Shown: positions 35,953 to 45,201 of the stretch, piece by piece
Layout of the letters: each line of letters begins with the position of its first letter
Position numbering within the stretch: position 1 is the stretch's first letter
DNA from: Natrialba aegyptia DSM 13077
GTDB lineage: Archaea > Halobacteriota > Halobacteria > Halobacteriales > Natrialbaceae
Assembly (NCBI RefSeq): GCF_000337535.1
Contig: NZ_AOIP01000031.1
Location: 382,704-446,703, forward strand
Reading direction: 5' to 3'
DNA length: 64,000 bases
Translations under genes and position numbers: made by a program
The notes under the pieces: model-generated
Told to the model about the DNA's origin: nothing
What the model saw: the letters and a program-made list of their open reading frames with translations, nothing else
The model's database searches: none

Positions 35953-36903
35953 TCAGCGCATCGGCGTTCCTTCGCCGCGACTCGATCCGTGCGAGTCGGT
36001 CCCGATCGCAGGGACGGCCGAGACGCGCCGAAAGACCGCTTCCGGATCGCGGTTCCACTGCCAGTGCCACCGCGTCCGCACGAGACACCGGAGCTTACGG
36101 GCCGTCGAGAGCGACGGCTCCCTCGAGAGCACGTCGTACCCCTGCGCACGGATACGCGCGTGGTATTCGGCGTAGAGCACCGCCGCCAGCAACACGGGAA
36201 ACTGGCAATCCGCCGGGAGGTATCGGATACCGGCGACACCCTCCCGATACAACGCCTCCGTTCGCTGGAGTTCGTCCGCAATCACCGCGGCGAACGACTC
36301 GTTGAACTCGAGGGCTTCGAGCTGGTCGTTCGAAACGCCGTGTTTCCGGAGGGTCTCCTGCGGGAGATAGATCCGATTGCGTTCGACGATGTCCTCGCGA
36401 ACGTCTCGCAGAAAGTTGGTTATCTGGAAAGCCTCGCCGAGTTTGACGGCGTGTGGCCGCGCCATCGCTTCCAGTTCCGGTTCCATAATTGCAGTCATCA
36501 TCACGCCAACCGCTGCCGCCGAACCGCGCATGTACGAGTGGAGTGCGGCGGCGGTCTCGTACCGGGCAGTCGCGACGTCGGTCGCCATCGCGTCGATGAA
36601 CAGGTCGATTTCCGATTTGGGGATGTCGTACCGTTCCCGAATGTCCTGGAAGGCGGCGAGTACGGGGCCTTCCGGCTCGGTTTCCCCGAGCGCCTGCGCA
36701 CGGAGCGATTCGAGTTCAGCGCGTTGGGTGGCCGGCGGCACGTCGTCAGCGTCGTCGACGATTTCGTCTCCGAGCCGAAAAAAGGCGTAGAGGACGTAGG
36801 TCGCGCGACGAACTCGTCGCGGAAGGAACTTAGTTGCGAGATAGAACGTTTTCCCGGTTCGTCGGTGGAGTTCCTTGCTGGCGGCGATGTGTTTTCGGTG
36901 CAT
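35953..36903 (-). CDS. crtB: phytoene synthase CrtB
   Basis: A 316-aa squalene/phytoene synthase family enzyme that condenses two GGPP molecules to phytoene. The Asp-rich motifs are DEIVDDADD (46-54) and NFLRDVRED, and the region TGKTFYLATKFLP is typical of the family. It is convergent with crtD-lyeJ-cruF and so completes a carotenoid locus. The tail after about residue 285 is polar and may be disordered. The start is ATG 36903. Confidence 0.92.
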   Translation of the reverse strand: MHRKHIAASKELHRRTGKTFYLATKFLPRRVRRATYVLYAFFRLGDEIVDDADDVPPATQRAELESLRAQALGETEPEGPVLAAFQDIRERYDIPKSEIDLFIDAMATDVATARYETAAALHSYMRGSAAAVGVMMTAIMEPELEAMARPHAVKLGEAFQITNFLRDVREDIVERNRIYLPQETLRKHGVSNDQLEALEFNESFAAVIADELQRTEALYREGVAGIRYLPADCQFPVLLAAVLYAEYHARIRAQGYDVLSREPSLSTARKLRCLVRTRWHWQWNRDPEAVFRRVSAVPAIGTDSHGSSRGEGTPMR

Positions 36904-37070
36904 TCTTACTCGTGTCGGGTCGGCTGCTCGCCGAAAGGTAGCTGTCGTACTACAGATTCGTATAAAATACCACGCCCTGACTGCGGTCGAGACGAGCGGT
37001 GCTTCGGCGGAGAGCTGCTCTGCTTCGAATATTTGGCCGTGCTGACGGTGTGATCGTCCCGGCTAGATGG

Positions 37071-38369
37071 TCATGCCGAGTGTTGCTGTGATGGGCCGCA
37101 GAGTTCGTCCGCGAGCATCGGGATGAACGCGCCGATGTCGGTGACCATGCCGATCGCCTGGGCGCTGCCGCGGTCGAGCAGTTGCGTGACGGTCGCGGGG
37201 TTGATGTCGACGCAGACGGTCTTCGTCGTCGAGGGTAGACAGTTGCCGACGGCGACGGAGTGGAGGAGGGTTGCGAGCATGAGCACGATGTCGGCGTCTT
37301 GGGCCTGTTCACGGATCGCGTTCTGAGCCTCGATCGAGTCCGTGATCGTATCCGGCAGCGGGCCGTCGTCGCGGATCGACCCGGCGAGCACGTAGGGAAC
37401 GTCGTTGCTGACGCACTCGTACATCACGCCCTCGTCGACGACGCCGGCGTCGACGGCCTCCGGAATGCTGCCGTGGCGGACGATTTCGCTGATCGTGTAG
37501 ATGTGGTGCTTGTGCCCCTTTCGCGGGTGTTCGAGGCTCTCGGTGTCGACGCCCAGCGAGGTGCCGTAGAGGTCCCGTTCTAGGTCGTGGACGGCGAACC
37601 CGTTGCCGGCGCTGATCGCGTCGACGTACCCCTCTCGAACGAGTTCGGCGAGGGCGTCCCGACCGCCGGAGTGGACGATTGCGGGGCCGCAGACGGCGAG
37701 GACAGTGCCGTCGTTCTCGCGGACGTCGCGCATCTCGTCGGCGATCTCCTCGATCAGCGACTCGGAGGGGCGCTCGCTGGAGACGCCGCCTTGCATGAAG
37801 CCGAACGAGCCGCCGCCGTTGCGGGGTCGTTCGGGGGGCTCGACCCTGATTCCGGTTTCGCCGGTGACGACGAGGTCGCCTTCTTCGACGGCGTTCAGTA
37901 CTTTCGTGGTGACGCGAGGGTCGCTCTCGTCGCTCTCGTTCGCGCCGTTTGCGTCGTTTGCGTCGGCTACGCTATCGCCGTCCCGTTCGACGATCAACGC
38001 GCAGTCCATCTCGATATCCTCGACCGCCACCCAGTCGCCGTCGACGCGGACGTACGTCGGGTGGTTCGTCGTCGAGTAGAAATCGACCGGGACGACCTGA
38101 TCGTCCGGCGCGGGTTCTATCGTCGCATCCCGCGGATCGGCGACGGTCGCTCCCTGTTGGTTGAGTTCGTGCAGGATCGCCCGGAGGTCCTCGTGGCTCC
38201 CGGCGGTAACCTCCATCCGGCAGTACGTCTCGTCGTGTTTGTGGCGGCCGACCTCGAACTCCTCGACTTCGAACTCGCCGCCCATCTCCATGACGGCACC
38301 GAAACAATGGCCCATCGACCCCGAGTCGATAATGTGACCCTCGAGTTCGACGGTCTGGGAAACTGTCAT
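37071..38369 (-). CDS. archaeal ornithine cyclodeaminase-type protein (LOR/SDH, TIGR00300)
   Basis: A 432-aa protein of the archaeal LOR/SDH-like family. The N-terminal half has SQTVELEGHIIDSGSMGHCFGAVMEMGGEFEVEEF and an HELNQQGA block; the C-terminal half binds a dinucleotide (AVCGPAIVHSGG, DAISAGNGFAVHDLERDLYGTSLG, CVDINPATVTQLLDRGSAQAIGMVTDIGAF). Its methanogen relative was reported as ornithine cyclodeaminase, producing proline from ornithine; the same role is likely here. A 20-residue Asp/Asn/Ser-rich insertion (about 133-153) breaks the alignment. The start is ATG 38369. Confidence 0.8.
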   Translation of the reverse strand: MTVSQTVELEGHIIDSGSMGHCFGAVMEMGGEFEVEEFEVGRHKHDETYCRMEVTAGSHEDLRAILHELNQQGATVADPRDATIEPAPDDQVVPVDFYSTTNHPTYVRVDGDWVAVEDIEMDCALIVERDGDSVADANDANGANESDESDPRVTTKVLNAVEEGDLVVTGETGIRVEPPERPRNGGGSFGFMQGGVSSERPSESLIEEIADEMRDVRENDGTVLAVCGPAIVHSGGRDALAELVREGYVDAISAGNGFAVHDLERDLYGTSLGVDTESLEHPRKGHKHHIYTISEIVRHGSIPEAVDAGVVDEGVMYECVSNDVPYVLAGSIRDDGPLPDTITDSIEAQNAIREQAQDADIVLMLATLLHSVAVGNCLPSTTKTVCVDINPATVTQLLDRGSAQAIGMVTDIGAFIPMLADELCGPSQQHSA

Positions 38370-38494
38370 TGGTGTGGGTTGGCGACCGAAGACCGTCAAG
38401 GTGTGTGTCTTCGGTCGCCGCTCGCACACCGGGACGGTGCGTCGTCACCGCCTGAAAGCGGGGCGACGGGCGATGGGCGACGGGTCTCGGTTCG

Positions 38495-39841
38495 TCAGCG
38501 TATCCGGTCGGTGAGCCACTCCCGCGGCGGATCCTCGAACGGCCACCGTCCGCATTCCGCCTGCGTGAGCGAGCCGCCCGTCCGCTGTGCGTACTCTCGT
38601 TGTTTCTGTCCCAGCCGATAGTGGCAGCTCTCGGGCTGTCGCTTCTCCCAGTAGATCGTCTGCATCGACTCGATTTCGTCCGGCTTCTCCGGAAGCGTTT
38701 CGTAATTCGAAACCGACACCGCCTCGTGGGTTTCTTCGACTTCGGTCTTAATCGGCGTCACCGGGCCACCGACCCAGTAGAGGCTCGCGACCGCGAGCAA
38801 CGCGACGGTGCCGGCGACGATCGATCGTCGTCTCGGGGTCCGTGCCGTTGCGATCACCAGACCAACGCCGATGGAGAGAAAGAGCAACGGGAAGACCAGT
38901 TCGATAGCGCCCTGCATCTCGAGGAAGATCTGCAGCGAGTACAGCGAGCCCCCCGCGCCGACCCACCAGTATCGTCGCCAATCGAGAGCGATCCCCCGAA
39001 CCCACCCGTAAACGCCAATCGGGATCAACAGTGCTCCGTATCCGAGGGATAGTACGAGGTCGAGAAGCCGCCCCGAAACCGTGTACCGTTCGACGCCGTA
39101 AATCGGCGCGAGGACCGTTTCTAGGAAGAGCGGGACGGTCGCGTTCGCGGCGACGAACGGGGCGACGACGCCGACCGTCACGAGCGCTCCGCCGGCTATC
39201 GTTCGCGCCAGGCCGCGGCTTCTCCCGCGCTGGAACCCGATGGCGAGAACGAGCGCGGCAATCGGCCCGCCGAGCTGCCAGAATCCGGCGCTCGTCGCCG
39301 CGGCGGCACCGCTCAGCGCCGGTCGATCCGTCACTGCAAGCAAGAGGCCCGCACCCCCGAACAGCAAGGCGAGGTATTTCGGTCTGAGTCCCGCCGCCGG
39401 AAAGCCGTAGAGCGACGGGACGACGAACATCGTCGCACCGGCGACGAAGCTCGCGAACTCGTGCGCCGTTAGCCGGTAGGTGAGCAGGCCGACGAGCGTC
39501 ACGCCGACGACGACCGAGGCGACGGCGACGCCGATGCTCAACAGGTGTAACACCATCATATTCCCGCCCGACAGGAACGCCAAGACGGTCGTGACGGCGT
39601 AGATGAGCGGCGGTTTCAGATCCCAGAAATCGACGTACGGGGTTGCCCCTTGCAGGATGTACCACCCGGCGTGCTGAAACAGCGCCGAGTCGTCGTGTAT
39701 GCGAAACGGTTCGTGAACGACCTGGACTATCGTAGCAACCGTCACGAGGACGGCCGACCCCGCGAAAAGCAACCCAAGCCAGTGCTGCTCGAACCGATCG
39801 GTCCAGCGAGACGGTATACTCGCACGCGATCCGGATCCCAT
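38495..39841 (-). CDS. GT39/ArnT-like membrane glycosyltransferase
   Basis: A 448-aa polytopic membrane protein. The first extracytoplasmic loop after TM1 has PFRIHDDSALFQHAGWYILQGATPYVDFWDLKPPLIY, the typical D/E-rich motif of protein-mannosyltransferase and ArnT-type enzymes that use lipid-linked sugars. At least nine hydrophobic segments follow. The C-terminal polar part ends in a Glu-rich tail. It probably transfers a sugar from dolichyl phosphate to glycans or proteins. A GT2 gene for a dolichyl-phosphate sugar lies upstream at 40426-41154. The start is ATG 39841. Confidence 0.8.
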   Translation of the reverse strand: MGSGSRASIPSRWTDRFEQHWLGLLFAGSAVLVTVATIVQVVHEPFRIHDDSALFQHAGWYILQGATPYVDFWDLKPPLIYAVTTVLAFLSGGNMMVLHLLSIGVAVASVVVGVTLVGLLTYRLTAHEFASFVAGATMFVVPSLYGFPAAGLRPKYLALLFGGAGLLLAVTDRPALSGAAAATSAGFWQLGGPIAALVLAIGFQRGRSRGLARTIAGGALVTVGVVAPFVAANATVPLFLETVLAPIYGVERYTVSGRLLDLVLSLGYGALLIPIGVYGWVRGIALDWRRYWWVGAGGSLYSLQIFLEMQGAIELVFPLLFLSIGVGLVIATARTPRRRSIVAGTVALLAVASLYWVGGPVTPIKTEVEETHEAVSVSNYETLPEKPDEIESMQTIYWEKRQPESCHYRLGQKQREYAQRTGGSLTQAECGRWPFEDPPREWLTDRIR

Positions 39842-40425
39842 ACTCGGTCGGGCTAGTACTATCCGCCTTATCGAATAAGATCGGTGCCGGCACTCTGAGA
39901 GCGCCGACGGACGTTTGCGGGCCCGGTGGGAACTCGCGCACTCAGGCGTCACCTCGACACGCGCCAGGAGAGCGCGCTTTCTGCGACGTAGTTACCGGTC
40001 ATCCAGACGCAGATATCGATCCCGTTTGCGTCCGTTTGCCGGAGATCGATGCCTGCGATCGGGAATTTCACCGAGAGAAGCGGACCAAACCGGACGGAGC
40101 GAAAGCCGATCGAAATCCCCGCGACTCTGACGGGTTCGATTGCAGCCACCGGTTCAAGAGCGCGATTCCGCCGACGGTTCCGTTCTCGGCGAAGTCTAGC
40201 GGTCGTTGATGACGACCATCGCAGTGATCGAGACTTCCGCTTCGACCGCCTTTGCGGCGAGCGATCCGACGCCCGCGGCGGCTGTCGCTATCGCGACGAT
40301 GATCGTCTCGCGTACCGCTCCAACGACCCCGACGGAAGCGAACCGGCCGCTTCGCGCTCGATGAGCGAGTTCACCGAACGCGGACGCACATACTCGACCA
40401 CACTCGGTGCGAAACACAGAACTCG
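39842..40425 (-). other. 584-bp stretch with possible gene remnants
   Basis: Two short minus-strand frames look protein-like but do not join: 40196-40417 (73 codons, including the hydrophobic VRETIIVAIATAAAGVGSLA then VEAEVSITAMVVINDR), and 39949-40149 (GISIGFRSVRFGPLLSVKFP with a C-terminal SALSWRVSR). The second frame stays open upstream. They could be pieces of one decayed small membrane or LEA-like gene, or chance. No other gene is seen here. Confidence 0.3.
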
Positions 40426-41154
40426 TCAGTGACTCGTCGTTCGGACGGCGCGGTTCGTTGCAATCGCGTCCGTCCGCCGTTTTACGGTGATCAGTGCAGC
40501 GAGTAGCTCGAACGATGTCGAGAGCGGGTCAACCGTCGAATCGGACCGATCCGCCCAGACGACGGGCACTTCGACGATGTCGTATCCGAGCACGTCGGCG
40601 ACCGAAACGAACTCTAAATCCCACGCGAAGCCGCGTTCGTAGCAGTGCCGGCCGATCGATTCCCAGGCGTCCGCACGAACGGCTTTCGCCCCGCACTGGT
40701 AATCGCGACACCGCGTCGGGAGGATCCGTCTGGCGACGACCGCGAACAGCGATCCCAGAAACCGGCGACCGACGGCCTGGGGGGCGAGTATCTCCGACGA
40801 GGGGTGCCGGCGCGAGCCGATACAGACCTCGGAGTCTCCCGCTCGTATTTCTCGGACGATTTCGTCGAGCGACGAAACGGGGATGGAGCCGTCTGCGTCG
40901 GCGAAGACGTAAATGTCGGTGTCGAGAGCGTCGAACCCCGCCGCGATCGCAGCGCCCTTGCCGCGTCGATCCCGCGACGTATTGAGGTCGATCGACGACT
41001 CCGAGAGGAGTTCGACGTGCGATTCGGTCGGCTGATCGAGTTCGACCCGAACGGTTTCGGGATTGAGCGCGGTTCGAACGGCCGTGAGATACCGACTCAG
41101 CGCGAGCGGATCGGGATCGTATGCCGGGATGACGACGCCGAGAGAGTCAGTCAT
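40426..41154 (-). CDS. dolichyl-phosphate glycosyltransferase (GT2)
   Basis: A 242-aa GT-A fold family 2 transferase. The nucleotide-sugar binding start is SLGVVIPAYDPDPLAL, the DxD is in YVFADADGSIPVSS, and the acceptor-side block is LPTRCRDYQCGAKAVRADAWE. It resembles Alg5/DPM1-type enzymes that charge dolichyl phosphate with glucose or mannose, without the C-terminal membrane helices found in some. The upstream GT39-like transferase (38495) could use the product. Start ATG 41154. Confidence 0.85.
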   Translation of the reverse strand: MTDSLGVVIPAYDPDPLALSRYLTAVRTALNPETVRVELDQPTESHVELLSESSIDLNTSRDRRGKGAAIAAGFDALDTDIYVFADADGSIPVSSLDEIVREIRAGDSEVCIGSRRHPSSEILAPQAVGRRFLGSLFAVVARRILPTRCRDYQCGAKAVRADAWESIGRHCYERGFAWDLEFVSVADVLGYDIVEVPVVWADRSDSTVDPLSTSFELLAALITVKRRTDAIATNRAVRTTSH

Positions 41155-41338
41155 TTCCTCGAACCCCCTCGCGCCGCCGCTTGCGGGACGCTTCGATCGA
41201 TCTCGACGCCGAGTTCGCGTGCAGCCACGTCGTACTCTCCTCTCTTTGTCTCTGTTCTCGCTTTCCCTTCGTCAGCCCGTTTCTCGGCGCTCTTACCGTC
41301 GAAAATGGATCTGACCTTCGCGGTTGTATCGTTCGCGT

Positions 41339-41767
41339 CTACTCGATCTCGATTTCGCCGCGCATCGTGTTCGGATGCACTCGGCAGACGTACTCGACGA
41401 TTTCGTCGGTCGCGTCGAACTCGATGAACTGGTCCTCGCCTCCTTCGGTCGCCTCTTCGGTCTCGTAGTCGTCGACCACTTCGTCGTTCTCGTCGACGAG
41501 TTCGATATTGTGGGACGCGCCGTCGCCTTCTTCCCAGCCGATCTCGTACGTTTCGCCGTCCTGGAGGGTGAGCGTCGGATTGTCTTCGTCTGCGATCGCT
41601 TCGGGTTCGATTCCGACCCACCCTGAGGTCTGTGCATCGAACTCGATTCGCGTTTCGGGTTCGATGGCTTCGTCGTCTTGTGCGCTTGCAGACGCGGCTC
41701 CAAACCCGAGTAGAAGTGCCCCGCCGGTCAGTTGAAGGACTCGCCGCCGTGTCGTGTCTCGTACCAT
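41339..41767 (-). CDS. halocyanin-type blue copper protein
   Basis: A 142-aa exported plastocyanin-fold protein. The Tat leader is TRRRVLQLTGGALLLGFGAASASAQ. Type 1 copper ligands are the His of GASHNIELV and the Cys, His and Met of YVCRVHPNTM at the C-terminus. It would carry electrons at the outer membrane surface. A TTTAAGT box about 27 nt before the start indicates leaderless transcription from ATG 41767 or GTG 41770. No Cys for a lipid anchor is present, so it is probably released or bound by the leader. Confidence 0.9.
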   Translation of the reverse strand: MVRDTTRRRVLQLTGGALLLGFGAASASAQDDEAIEPETRIEFDAQTSGWVGIEPEAIADEDNPTLTLQDGETYEIGWEEGDGASHNIELVDENDEVVDDYETEEATEGGEDQFIEFDATDEIVEYVCRVHPNTMRGEIEIE

Positions 41768-42072
41768 CACCCTCGTCTGGCTACGACGACGTACTTAAAC
41801 CATTCATCACAATTACTGGACTGAGTCCGTCGTTAGTACTATCGATGAGACGAGACGAAACGCGGCCCGCTACAGCGTGACCGGCGTCCATCGCGAAAGA
41901 AAGCACCGACGATGAAACCAACGAAACGGATCGTAGCGTAGCCGCTGCGGGCCGTTCGATAGCCCTACGCGGACGGTAGTAGCCCAGCGCTCCAGTTCGG
42001 TCGCGTCTCCGGCACATATCAAATTCCGTTCTGGTACTAACTTATATGGTCGCTTTCATCATAGTCTCTCAT

Positions 42073-42234
42073 ATGGCCGGTACATCAACCACTCGCGGAC
42101 AATCTCGGTGTCGCAACTGCGGCTTCGAAGCGCCCGGTGGTGACGAACAGTGGCTTCGAATCGAGGTTCCGAAGCTCGGTCGAATGACACAGTGCCCGGT
42201 CTGTGAGAGCACGGACGTGATCACGAGTCGATAG
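42073..42234 (+). CDS. small zinc-finger protein (CxxC pairs)
   Basis: A 53-aa haloarchaeal zinc micro-protein. Two pairs, CRNC near the N-terminus and CPVC near the C-terminus, are joined by a conserved middle (GFEAPGGDEQWLRIEVPKLGRMTQ). The TATA-like CTTATATGG about 32 nt upstream supports the start at 42073, giving a nearly leaderless transcript. Such proteins are numerous in haloarchaea, and for several a regulatory role has been shown, but the target here is unknown. Confidence 0.8.
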   Translation: MAGTSTTRGQSRCRNCGFEAPGGDEQWLRIEVPKLGRMTQCPVCESTDVITSR

Positions 42235-42365
42235 CGCAAGTCAACGCTTTCTTGCACTCGACGTGGCACGCAACCGGACTGGGGTACTAACCAACGCACT
42301 TTTCGGCACGATACAACAGCCGGCATCACAACAGACTCTTTGTCCTCTCTCCCCTTTCTAGATCC

Positions 42366-42818
42366 ATGAGTAACGATTCCAGCCAGGAACAGACATCCGG
42401 CTCCGAAACCCGGGCTGACGTCCCCGAAACCGATGCGGAGTGGCGCGCCGAACTCGACGACGAAGAATACCGCGTTCTTCGCGAAGCCGGCACTGAAGCC
42501 CCCTTCAGCGGTGAGTACGTTGATCACAAGGCAGACGGCAGCTACGAATGTGCCGGCTGTGGCGCTGCACTCTTCGATGGAGACACGAAGTTTGACTCCG
42601 GCTGTGGCTGGCCCAGTTTCTACGATGTTGACGACGATCGAATCGAGACGCGACCGGACAACAGTCACGGAATGCGCCGTACAGAAGTCCTGTGTGCCAA
42701 CTGCGGGGGCCATCTCGGTCACGTCTTCGAAGACGGACCGGAACCGACCGGCAAGCGATACTGTATCAACTCCGTCGCACTCGACTTCGAAGACGACGAT
42801 ACTGTCGATCACGACTGA
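42366..42818 (+). CDS. msrB: peptide-methionine (R)-S-oxide reductase MsrB
   Basis: A 150-aa repair enzyme for the R epimer of methionine sulfoxide. The catalytic Cys133 is in [11 protein letters not shown]; the structural zinc site is C62/C65 and C110/C113. A resolving Cys candidate is C80 in DSGCGWPSF. The first 22 residues are an acidic disordered extension. It has the complete haloarchaeal MsrB set. No msrA lies in the window. Confidence 0.95.
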   Translation: MSNDSSQEQTSGSETRADVPETDAEWRAELDDEEYRVLREAGTEAPFSGEYVDHKADGSYECAGCGAALFDGDTKFDSGCGWPSFYDVDDDRIETRPDNSHGMRRTEVLCANCGGHLGHVFEDGPEPTGKRYCINSVALDFEDDDTVDHD

Positions 42819-42962
42819 GAACGGCGACCACGATCGAAACCGCAACTGAAGGCTGTTCGTAGAACTGATGGAGAGACGGACACAATTCGTCTGCAGACGG
42901 TCAGCGCGCACGACGCGAGTGCAGGCAGCATCCTTTTCGAAATTCCTGTCGCACTATCGCCC

Positions 42963-43169
42963 ATGTCCAATGAGCGACCAACCGCGGAAGAACTGCGCCA
43001 AGGGCTCACCGTTGAGATCATTCAGGGTGACCAGGATGTCGAATCGGAAGATCGAGAACCGATCATCGGTGAAGTCGGAACCGTCTACGAGGACGATCCC
43101 GCCGGTCCGACCGTCGAATTGAAAAGCGGTGTCGTCGGTCACGTGCAGTCGATCGTCCACGACAGGTGA
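42963..43169 (+). CDS. YwbE-like DUF2196 protein
   Basis: A 68-aa protein with the DUF2196/YwbE pattern: RPTAEELRQGLTVEIIQGDQ, then IGEVGTVYEDDPAGPTVELKSGVVGHVQSIV. The fold is a small beta barrel of unknown function. It starts at ATG 42963 and ends before a response-regulator gene 73 bp downstream. Confidence 0.85.
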   Translation: MSNERPTAEELRQGLTVEIIQGDQDVESEDREPIIGEVGTVYEDDPAGPTVELKSGVVGHVQSIVHDR

Positions 43170-43241
43170 AACGGATAGACGAGAAGAGTAATCAGAACTG
43201 GTGACCTCGCTGTTTTAACCTTCCGCTCAGAATACTCCGTA

Positions 43242-43700
43242 ATGACTCCAGACGGCGAGGAGGTCGGCGATCAGATTACCATTTTACTGATCGAACCGAA
43301 TCCCGGTGATACGCGTCTCTTCACCGAATCCTTCAAAGACGCGAAACTCAAGAACAAACTGTACACCATCAGCGATGGTGACGCTGCCCTTGATTTCATT
43401 AATCAACGCGGCGAGTACGCGGCTGAACCACGCCCGGATCTGATCCTCCTCGAGCCGAAGTTACCCGGCAAAAGCGGTATGGACGTGTTGTCTGAACTGA
43501 ATAACGAGCCTGCGCTCCGGGAGATTCCCGTTGTCGCGCTAATGAGTTCGGAGATCGGCGAAGACATTATCAAGTCACACGGTTTTGATGCGGATCAGTA
43601 CGTCCAAAAGCCAGTTGAAGCGGAAGACTTCGTCAACTTCGTGCAGGAAATCGAGGACCTGTGGTTTGCAATCGTTCAAGAGCCATCAACGGAGGAGTGA
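43242..43700 (+). CDS. response regulator receiver protein with degenerate phosphosite
   Basis: A 152-aa single receiver domain with no output domain. The usual LLVEDNPGD of the family reads LLIEPNPGD (E18-P19), so one of the two Mg-binding acids is Pro, and the phosphoacceptor Asp of LLDLNLPG is replaced by Glu71 (ILLEPKLPG). The switch Ser (MSSE, 102-103) and Lys123 (VQKP) are kept. It may be a permanently 'on' or unphosphorylated adaptor. A GTTTTAAC box about 26 nt before ATG 43242 gives leaderless expression. The complete counterpart is at 55965. Confidence 0.85.
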   Translation: MTPDGEEVGDQITILLIEPNPGDTRLFTESFKDAKLKNKLYTISDGDAALDFINQRGEYAAEPRPDLILLEPKLPGKSGMDVLSELNNEPALREIPVVALMSSEIGEDIIKSHGFDADQYVQKPVEAEDFVNFVQEIEDLWFAIVQEPSTEE

Positions 43701-43982
43701 GTCTGCTACTGAAACGCGTTATACGGGTCTCTGAGAGCGATCTGTGATGGTCGAGATCGTTTTACGTGCAGTTAGGGCGGTTCCTGCATCCGGTTCTGTA
43801 TCCCCTAGGCGGTTTCTACCGATTCCGTTTGATGAGCGCTAGAATCCATCGATTCGTTTGCGAATGACCGCACAGACGACTCCGACAGGAACCGGAATCG
43901 AGCACAAGTACAACACGCATCGAACCGCCGAACCCAAACCAGCGTCACGACGTTTTTACGTGCACGGCGGGTATCCCGGTCC

Positions 43983-44885
43983 ATGGTGCGGAACGTCGCC
44001 GAATTACTGCCGGAGCTCGAAGAGCAGGATTTCTATCTCCTTTCGGGGGTCGAACAGGGAATGCGCTTCTCCGAGTGGGTACAGCGGGAGAAACTCCCGA
44101 AATTCGCCAGCCTGACCGACGAGGAAGTAACGTACCGACTCGAACGGTGTCTCAAACGCGGCCTCGTCGAGAAAAAGACCATCCAGTACGAGGGATATAC
44201 TCTCCAGTTCGAGGGGTACGACGCCCTCGCACTCCGAGCGCTCGTCGAGCGCGATACGATCTCGGAGTTCGGCTCACCGCTCGGCGTCGGCAAGGAAAGC
44301 GACGTGTACGAGGTTCGGTCGTACAAGCCGCTCGCGCTGAAATATCACCGCGAGGGGTATACGAACTTCCGAGAGGTCCACAAGGAACGCGATTACACAT
44401 CGGACAACGAACACGTCTCCTGGATGTACACCGCTCGAAAGGCCGCCGAACGCGAGCACGACATCCTCGAAGAACTATATCCGGACGTTGCGGTCCCCCA
44501 ACCAATCGACCAGAATCGCCACGCCATCGTCATGGAAAAGATGGACGGCGTCGAACTCTCGCGAACGAAACTCGAAGCCGACCAGGTTCTGGGCGTCCTC
44601 GATCTGCTCATCTCCGAAATCGCTCGCGCGTACGAAACCGGCTACGTCCACGCGGACATGAGCGAGTACAACGTCTTCCTCGACGAGGATGGCGTCACCA
44701 TCTTCGACTGGCCACAGGCCGTCCCGACCGACCACGAAAACGCCGACGAGTTCCTCCGGCGAGATCTCCGGAACGCCGTGGGGTACTTCCGGCGAAAGTA
44801 CCCACAGCAGGTTTCGGATGAACTCGACAGCGACGAGGTGGCGGCAGAGATCGCTGCGGGGTCGTTCGAGACGATTCGCGAGTAG
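43983..44885 (+). CDS. rio2: Rio2-type atypical serine protein kinase
   Basis: A 300-aa RIO kinase of the Rio2 class: N-terminal winged helix (about 1-90) and RIO kinase domain (about 91-285). The P-loop is SPLGVGKESDVYEV, the ATP Lys is K120 (LALKYHREG), the catalytic loop is VHADMSEYNVFL with D225, and the metal-binding motif is IFDWPQA with D242. Rio2 helps mature the small ribosomal subunit. The box GTTTTTACG about 26 nt upstream supports leaderless translation from 43983. Confidence 0.93.
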   Translation: MVRNVAELLPELEEQDFYLLSGVEQGMRFSEWVQREKLPKFASLTDEEVTYRLERCLKRGLVEKKTIQYEGYTLQFEGYDALALRALVERDTISEFGSPLGVGKESDVYEVRSYKPLALKYHREGYTNFREVHKERDYTSDNEHVSWMYTARKAAEREHDILEELYPDVAVPQPIDQNRHAIVMEKMDGVELSRTKLEADQVLGVLDLLISEIARAYETGYVHADMSEYNVFLDEDGVTIFDWPQAVPTDHENADEFLRRDLRNAVGYFRRKYPQQVSDELDSDEVAAEIAAGSFETIRE

Positions 44886-45201
44886 TGTCGGCCCTCTCGG
44901 CGTTCGGTTCCGGTAGCTGAGACTCGCTTTACTCGATTTGGATAGTGACAGTAGTCACCTGAGTACGGCAATCGGGTCGAAGAGACTGTCGTACGAGTAC
45001 CGTGTTCGGTCGTTGAAGGGTATGTAGCATCCCGCGCGACGGGATAGCGGGAAGCCGCGTTGAGTTGCATCGCTCGACAGAATACCTGTTGGTGGTCTAG
45101 AGGGATGAATGGGATACCGATATGCGAAATCCAGAAACGGGTGAAGGACGGGATGAACGCTGCAGGACAATGCATGTGACTTCCTGGAAACGAAATCGGT
45201 G
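44886..45201. other. 316-bp intergenic stretch
   Basis: Between the Rio2 stop and the 3' end of the broken subtilase. It holds an ATCCCG-CGCGA-CGGGAT inverted repeat near 45030 but no supported gene. Confidence 0.4.
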
